A stretch of 64,000 nucleotides of DNA. Origin: Cycloclasticus sp. symbiont of Bathymodiolus heckerae. Lineage in GTDB: Bacteria; Pseudomonadota; Gammaproteobacteria; Methylococcales; Cycloclasticaceae. The DNA lies in the NCBI GenBank assembly GCA_002101235.1, contig LWTL01000121.1, positions 62,001-126,000 of the forward strand. The letters run 5' to 3'. The stretch's first letter is position 1; each line of letters opens with the position of its first letter. Of the stretch, positions 58,505 to 64,000 are shown piece after piece. The notes beneath the pieces are model-generated. The model saw only the letters and a list, made by a program, of their open reading frames with translations. It ran no database searches and was not told where the DNA came from. The translations under genes and the position numbers were made by a program.

Positions 58505-61500
58505 ATGACTCAGCTGCTAGATAAAGCGTCCGCCTTAAAATTAATTCCGCATACTTTAGGAAAGGACCAGCATTCATTTCGCCAACGTTTAAACCGCGTA
58601 TATAAAGCAAAAGATAACGAAAAAATAGCCGCGTTATTGGCAAGTATTCAGCAATCGTCAGATGAAGTTGAAGCACGGAAAAAAAGCTGCCCAGCGTTAA
58701 CTTTCCCAGACTTACCTATTAGCGATAAAAGGGAAGATATTGCAGCCTTAATTGAGGCTAACCAAGTGGTTATCCTGTGCGGTGAAACGGGCTCGGGCAA
58801 AACCACGCAATTACCAAAAATTTGTTTGCAGTTAGGCCGAGGCTTTAAAGGCCAAATTGGCCATACTCAGCCAAGGCGTTTAGCCGCTATTAGCGTGGCA
58901 CAACGTATAGCGGATGAGCTGAAGACAGAACTGGGCAATGCAGTCGGTTATAAAATTCGTTTCCAAGGCAAGGAAAAGGCGCAAACGCTCGTTAAGTTGA
59001 TGACCGACGGTATTTTATTAGCGGAAATAAAATCAGATCCTTTTTTAAGCCATTACGACACGTTAATTTTGGACGAAGCGCACGAGCGGAGTTTAAATAT
59101 TGATTTTCTATTGGGTTACATGAAGTGGCTGCTACCGAAACGCCCTGATTTAAAGTTGATTGTCACCTCTGCTACCATAGACCCGGACAGGTTCTCCAAA
59201 CACTTTAATAACGCACCGGTTATCAATGTGTCAGGTCGTACCTATCCGGTTGAAATGCGCTACCGTCCCGTGGGTGTAGATGCAGGGCCCAGCGATCAAG
59301 ATATGCTGCAAGGAATTTTAAACGCCGCCGATGAGTTGCACCGTGACAGAGCTGGTGACATGCTTGTTTTTTTAAGCGGTGAACGTGAAATTCGCGAAAC
59401 AGCTGAGGCACTTAGGAAGCACCATCCAAAGGGTTATGACATATTGCCGTTGTATTCACGCTTAAGCGGTAAAGAGCAGGCGGAAATTTTTAAACCGCAT
59501 AAAAAATTACGTATTGTATTAGCCACTAACGTAGCAGAAACATCACTCACGGTGCCGGGTATTCGTTGCGTGATAGATACCGGCTTGGCGCGAATTAGCC
59601 GCTTTAGTCAGCGCAGTAAAATTCAGCAATTGCCGATAGAAGCTATTTCTCAAGCCAGTGCTAATCAGCGCAGCGGCCGTTGCGGGCGTGAAGCGCCGGG
59701 AATTTGTATTCGCTTATACAGCGAAGATGATTTTAAACAACGTGCCGAGTTTACCGAGCCTGAAATTTTACGAACGAATCTAGCGTCGGTTATTTTGCAG
59801 ATGAAGTCGTTACGCCTAGCAGACGTTAGTAAATTTCCTTTTTTAGAACCGCCTGCGGATAAAATGATTCGAAGCGGCGTACGCAGCTTGCATGAGCTGG
59901 GCGCATTGGACGATGCTGAAAAGTTAACTGAGGTTGGCCGCCATTTAACGCAGTTTCCGCTCGACCCTCAATTTGGGCGCATGTTATTGGAAGCGCAAGA
60001 CTTTCAGTGCTTAGAGGAGGTGCTAACGATTGTTTCGGCGCTTTCTATTCAAGACCCGCGAGAACGCCCCAGCGATAAAGCAAAATATGCTGATGAGAAG
60101 CACAAGGTGTTTCAAAACGAAACATCCGATTTTTTGTCGTACCTTGTATTGTGGCGAGAGATTCAGGCGCAGAAAAAGGCGTTATCGAACAATCAATTTA
60201 GGAAGTATTGCCGCGAACATTTTTTGGCCTACATGCGCATAAAGGATTGGGAAGACATTCGCCGACAATTACTTGATTTAGTTAAAAAGAATCGAAGTTT
60301 GACGTTGAATACAACCGAGGCAGGTGATGATGCCATTCATCAGGCTTTATTGGCGGGTTTGGTGACGCGGATTGGCTTTAAGCATGAGCAGTCAGAATAT
60401 TTAGGTGCGCGGAACTTGAAGTTTTATATTCACCCGTCGTCTACGTTGTTTAAGAAACAACCGAAATGGCTAATGGCAGCAGAGCAAGTAGAAACCACGC
60501 GTGTTTATGGCCGTACCGTGGCGACTATAAAGCCAGAATGGATTGAAAAAACAGCAGCGCATCTTATAAAACGGCAGTATTACGAGCCACATTGGTCTAA
60601 AAACTCGGCGCAAGCGATGGTTTACGAACAGGTTTTATTGTTTGGCTTAACCGTCAGCAAGGGTCTCAAAGTGCCTTTGGCGCGAACAGAGCCAACGCAA
60701 GCACGCGAAATGTTTATTCGTCGGGGTTTAGTGGACAGGGAAATGATGTGCCATGCTGCCTTTTATAGAAAAAACGAACAGTTACTCAATGCGATTGAGT
60801 ACGAGCAACAAAAAGGCCGACGAGTGGATTTGTTGGTTGATGAGCAAGCGTTGTTTGATTTTTATGATGCGCAATTGCCTAACAATATAACGAGCTTGGC
60901 GTACCTTAATAAGTGGATTAAGAACGAGAAAAATCAAGCGCGATTATTTTTAAGCGAAGAAGATGTATCGGCCAACCACGGTGAGGAAACAGATTCAGAA
61001 AAATTCCCCGATGCACGGTTAATTAACGGCGTGCCGGTTAAATTAAGTTACCGCTTTGAACCTGGTCATGACGAAGATGGCGTAACAGCGCATATTCCGT
61101 TAGCGCAATTGAATCAATTATCTGCTGAGCCGTTTGGATGGTTAGTGCCGGGCTTGTATGCAGAAAAATTGCAGGCATTAATAAAAGGTTTGCCGAAGAC
61201 CTTGCGCAAACAGTTTGTGCCGGTGCCTAACTATGTCACGTTATGTGTAGATAATATGGCGTATGCGAATGGTGACTTGTTGAGTGAACTTGCGCGCTTT
61301 CTTAATAGAGAAGCCAGGGCATCTTTAAATGCCAGTGATTTTGAACTGGATAAGTTACCGGCTCATTTGCGCATGAATTTTTATATTGAAGATGCAAAAG
61401 GGCATGTCATTGTCGCGTCTGAAAATTTTAATGCACTTAAAAAGCAATATGAAAAAAAAGCGGGGCAACAATTCCAGTCGGCATTAAGCGGCGCCTTAAC

Positions 61501-62359
61501 AGCGTCTAGCGCAACGAAATGGCAATTTGACGACATTCCTAAGCAACAAATAATTCAGCACCAAGGGCAGGAATTAAAAGGTTTCCCAGCGTTGGTGGAT
61601 AATAAGAATGCAGTGAGCTTAACGCTGGTCGATTCAAAAGAAGAGGCGGACAAATTGCACCAAGATGGTTTGGTTCGTTTGTTTCGCTTGAGGTTTACAA
61701 AAGAGTTAAAACAACTGAGCCGTAAGTCGGCAATTACCACCGTGCAGGCTTTTAGTTATAAGCAGTTAAAGCCGCACCCTCATTGTAAGCTGAATGTGGG
61801 TGATGACATTTTTGACGACTTGGCTCATCAACTAATGGCAGGGTTGTTATTAGGCAAAGATATTCGTACAGAAGATGAGTTTAATCAGATTATTGAGCAG
61901 CAAGATTTGGGCGTTTATGCAATGGGGCACGAATTGTCGGAGGCGCTGGTAAAAGTTTTGGTGGCGTATAAAGGTGTGATGAACCAACTCAATACGTGGT
62001 CAGACCAAACGCTTTACCAAGATGTACTCAATCAGCTGTCTTGCTTGTTTTACCACGGGTTTTTGCGCTATGTATCTACGGATGATTTGAGGAATTACCT
62101 GCGTTATTTAAAAGCTATTGAAGTACGGTTTGATAAGGCAAAAGGGCAGTTGCACAAAGATGCTGAAAAAGTGGTGCTAATTCAGCGTTTTGAGACGCGG
62201 TTTTGGAACAAGTTCGGTGACTTTTCTGAATCACGCGAAAGTCAGAGCTTTCGTTTTTTGTTAGAGGAGTATCGAATATCTTTATTTGCACAACAAATTA
62301 AAACCAAGCAACCGGTGTCGGCGAAACGGCTTCAAAAGGCTTGGGATAAGATAACGTAA
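58505..62359 (+). CDS. hrpA: ATP-dependent RNA helicase HrpA
   Basis: A 1284-residue DEAH-box RNA helicase. Walker A GETGSGKTTQ lies at about residue 93-102, the Walker B DEAH follows, then motif III SAT and motif VI QRSGRCGREAPG. The helicase-associated and OB-like domains and the long HrpA-specific C-terminal half (DUF3418) are complete. HrpA resolves stalled or collided ribosomes and processes some mRNAs. The length is full and no disruption is seen. It converges with the NACHT-type gene, seven bases apart. Confidence 0.96.
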   Translation: MTQLLDKASALKLIPHTLGKDQHSFRQRLNRVYKAKDNEKIAALLASIQQSSDEVEARKKSCPALTFPDLPISDKREDIAALIEANQVVILCGETGSGKTTQLPKICLQLGRGFKGQIGHTQPRRLAAISVAQRIADELKTELGNAVGYKIRFQGKEKAQTLVKLMTDGILLAEIKSDPFLSHYDTLILDEAHERSLNIDFLLGYMKWLLPKRPDLKLIVTSATIDPDRFSKHFNNAPVINVSGRTYPVEMRYRPVGVDAGPSDQDMLQGILNAADELHRDRAGDMLVFLSGEREIRETAEALRKHHPKGYDILPLYSRLSGKEQAEIFKPHKKLRIVLATNVAETSLTVPGIRCVIDTGLARISRFSQRSKIQQLPIEAISQASANQRSGRCGREAPGICIRLYSEDDFKQRAEFTEPEILRTNLASVILQMKSLRLADVSKFPFLEPPADKMIRSGVRSLHELGALDDAEKLTEVGRHLTQFPLDPQFGRMLLEAQDFQCLEEVLTIVSALSIQDPRERPSDKAKYADEKHKVFQNETSDFLSYLVLWREIQAQKKALSNNQFRKYCREHFLAYMRIKDWEDIRRQLLDLVKKNRSLTLNTTEAGDDAIHQALLAGLVTRIGFKHEQSEYLGARNLKFYIHPSSTLFKKQPKWLMAAEQVETTRVYGRTVATIKPEWIEKTAAHLIKRQYYEPHWSKNSAQAMVYEQVLLFGLTVSKGLKVPLARTEPTQAREMFIRRGLVDREMMCHAAFYRKNEQLLNAIEYEQQKGRRVDLLVDEQALFDFYDAQLPNNITSLAYLNKWIKNEKNQARLFLSEEDVSANHGEETDSEKFPDARLINGVPVKLSYRFEPGHDEDGVTAHIPLAQLNQLSAEPFGWLVPGLYAEKLQALIKGLPKTLRKQFVPVPNYVTLCVDNMAYANGDLLSELARFLNREARASLNASDFELDKLPAHLRMNFYIEDAKGHVIVASENFNALKKQYEKKAGQQFQSALSGALTASSATKWQFDDIPKQQIIQHQGQELKGFPALVDNKNAVSLTLVDSKEEADKLHQDGLVRLFRLRFTKELKQLSRKSAITTVQAFSYKQLKPHPHCKLNVGDDIFDDLAHQLMAGLLLGKDIRTEDEFNQIIEQQDLGVYAMGHELSEALVKVLVAYKGVMNQLNTWSDQTLYQDVLNQLSCLFYHGFLRYVSTDDLRNYLRYLKAIEVRFDKAKGQLHKDAEKVVLIQRFETRFWNKFGDFSESRESQSFRFLLEEYRISLFAQQIKTKQPVSAKRLQKAWDKIT

Positions 62360-62366
62360 CGAACGC

Positions 62367-64000
62367 TTAACTTTCTGTTTTTTCTAACTCTTGGAAGTGC
62401 TTAAACATTAATTTAAGCTCGGGAATGGCGCATTCGCTATCTAGCATTTTGGCCAGTTGAGAGTTCTCATTGAGTAGGTCATCTAGGCCATCGTTCAATT
62501 CAATAACGTGCGCGCCAAACTTTTTAGCAATGACTAAGAAATAAAGGTAGTGCATGGAGCGAATGAGCAGGCTAGGTTTTGTTTGGGCTTGTTTGACAGC
62601 AGATAAAAAGGCTATTTGCAGAGACTTTGTATATTTTGTAAGTTGGTATTGGTTATTCGCTTTTTTGCACATAGCACTTAGTGCTAGCTTTTGCCCATCT
62701 TCATTAAAGCGTAGTTCTGGCCAAGGCTGATCAATCATTTCGACATTAAATTTTTTGGCGTAAGCACTTAAGTAACACCACGCAATACTGGATGCAATGC
62801 GGTCACCGATTGGGCACATATCGCAGTCAGCCATTATTTTTAATAAAGGAAGGAGTGCATTGCGAATGTCTTTTGAGGAACGATCATGCGGCAAATCCTC
62901 AAGCCCTCGATAACCAAAGCCAGCCAATAACACGATACGTGTGATCTCGCTGTAATTACCTGCTTCAGATAGGAACATTCTTACGGCGGCGGGTTCGATG
63001 GCTACCGTTGTCCAAGAGATAAACGCCAATATATCGCCGACAATGGATGAATCTCCGGTCTCGTTCCAGCGAGTTATTGCACGCTTAGCCATGGATTCGG
63101 TGATGATGTCGCCGGCCATCAGTTCGCCGGCCATTTTGTAAATAACGGGGTTAAAAGCGGTGACACCAAAGTCATCAACATTACCTAGTACTAAGCACTG
63201 CTTAAAATAGAGTGCGATAAGGTAATCGTGCCATTGTCGATTGGAGAAACGAACTTTACGTTGTCCTGTGGTAATGAACAGAGTGCGTTGAACAAGGCCT
63301 TTGATGAAGTACTCTTCATTAAGTAAGGCTAGGCTTGTTTTTAGCTGTTCATTTTCGTCTTCTAAATGATTGGACTCCAAATAAAGCGCCCATTCATTAG
63401 CAATGCCTTTAATTTCACTTCTCATCTGATTTAGGCTGATTTCACCGAGTGCTTTTCTAAAGAACACCCAAGCAACTAACATGAGTGCAATTAATAAGTG
63501 CTCACGACTTATAACGGTACCATCCACTAATTTCGCGCCTTCTAAACTGCTTTTTCTAAGGATGGAGTCTATGGAGCGGCCGATAATGTAGGTGGCATTT
63601 AAATCATGACTATCAAGGCCTGCCATGTCATCTAGAGAAGACAAAATGAGGGGTGTTAGAACGACGTCTAGCAGGTCTTTATCTTGAACATAATTAAGCC
63701 AAGTGTTACAGATAGGGAAGGCTTCTTTGGCTTCATCAACGGTCAGGCGGGAGACTTCGTAAATGTTTTTATTGGAATTTGCGTAACGTTCAACACCAGG
63801 AAGGCTGCTTCGGCAAACCGTTAAAATGGAGAATTTTGCATTATGTCTGTAACGCTTAGCTGCGCCGTGAAGAATGTTTAATATGTGGTCGCTGCTTATT
63901 TCATTATGTAAGGCTAGAAATTCATCGAGGCCATCAAAAAGTATGCAAGTAGCCTGGGTGTCGAATGAGGGAGTGACTTTCGTTGACTTGAAATCTCGTG
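62367..64000 (-). CDS. NACHT/STAND-type NTPase, 3' part (5' end beyond the window)
   Basis: The frame is open from the right edge to the stop at 62367, about 544 codons, so the N-terminus (Walker A and any effector domain) is outside. Near the edge is a Walker B block CILFDGLDEFLALHNE (63900-63947), the DGLDE form typical of NACHT ATPases. A sensor-like ILTVCRSSLPGVERY follows. Further on, KVRFSNRQWHDYLIALYFKQ resembles the (F)xHxxxQEYLAA motif of the NACHT winged-helix region. The C-terminal about 400 residues are helical, with no recognisable repeats. NACHT proteins in bacteria often act in phage defence, sensing and then triggering an N-terminal effector; this role is inferred. The gene is not near other defence genes within the window. 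Confidence 0.72.
   Translation of the reverse strand, partial: RDFKSTKVTPSFDTQATCILFDGLDEFLALHNEISSDHILNILHGAAKRYRHNAKFSILTVCRSSLPGVERYANSNKNIYEVSRLTVDEAKEAFPICNTWLNYVQDKDLLDVVLTPLILSSLDDMAGLDSHDLNATYIIGRSIDSILRKSSLEGAKLVDGTVISREHLLIALMLVAWVFFRKALGEISLNQMRSEIKGIANEWALYLESNHLEDENEQLKTSLALLNEEYFIKGLVQRTLFITTGQRKVRFSNRQWHDYLIALYFKQCLVLGNVDDFGVTAFNPVIYKMAGELMAGDIITESMAKRAITRWNETGDSSIVGDILAFISWTTVAIEPAAVRMFLSEAGNYSEITRIVLLAGFGYRGLEDLPHDRSSKDIRNALLPLLKIMADCDMCPIGDRIASSIAWCYLSAYAKKFNVEMIDQPWPELRFNEDGQKLALSAMCKKANNQYQLTKYTKSLQIAFLSAVKQAQTKPSLLIRSMHYLYFLVIAKKFGAHVIELNDGLDDLLNENSQLAKMLDSECAIPELKLMFKHFQELEKTES

Overview
The window comes from a moderately AT-rich gammaproteobacterium. Every gene family and most of the gene order are gammaproteobacterial, and several blocks match Pseudomonas-type synteny: gpmI-envC-ctpA-yibQ; metX-metW-DUF4426; mrcA divergent from pilMNOPQ-aroK-aroB-damX-gltB-gltD-hemE; pilU-pilT divergent from yggS-proC-yggT-yggU; and asmA-mutY-yggX. 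The genus cannot be fixed from the sequence. An AT-rich marine lineage such as the Cycloclasticus/Methylophaga group is only a guess.

Layout. 1-4.1 kb: glycolysis and cell-envelope genes (gpmI, envC, ctpA, yibQ). 4.1-8.4 kb: sulfur and methionine genes (DUF934, siroheme sulfite reductase, metX, metW). 8.4-14 kb: ampG-like permease, xthA, rpmE with promoter and terminator, a lipoprotein M48 protease with a damaged C-terminus, and gltA. 14-32.1 kb: PBP1A and the type IV pilus alignment/secretin operon, then shikimate genes, a SPOR/ATPase protein, glutamate synthase and hemE. 32.1-36.05 kb: a small accessory patch holding a decayed Phd-VapC pair, a membrane TPR protein, a REP-associated tyrosine transposase (RAYT) with four copies of its palindromic repeat, and a ParD-RelE pair with a frameshifted toxin. 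36-43.6 kb: minor pilins (pilV-, pilX-, pilW- and fimT-like), pilE, pilU and pilT. 43.7-51 kb: yggS, proC, yggT, yggU, an interrupted dynamin-like GTPase, trmB, a ThiS-ThiG fusion and DAHP synthase. 51-62.4 kb: HDOD protein, AsmA, MutY, YggX, tRNA-Phe, a GGDEF/EAL protein, YceI and HrpA. The right edge carries the 3' part of a NACHT/STAND-type NTPase gene on the minus strand.

Type IV pili dominate: pilMNOPQ, the minor pilins, pilE, pilT and pilU are all here, but no pilY1 is seen. Two boxes 21 bp apart between fimT and pilE resemble AlgR sites. Several genes carry disruptions readable directly from the sequence: pilQ (frameshift), the M48 protease (deletion plus frameshift), the dynamin-like gene (in-frame TAG), relE (+1 frameshift), phd-vapC (relic) and mutY (no canonical start codon). 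Either this lineage is losing genes or the assembly has local errors. The main points for follow-up are the NACHT protein, the RAYT/toxin-antitoxin patch, the ThiS-ThiG fusion and the pilQ frameshift.
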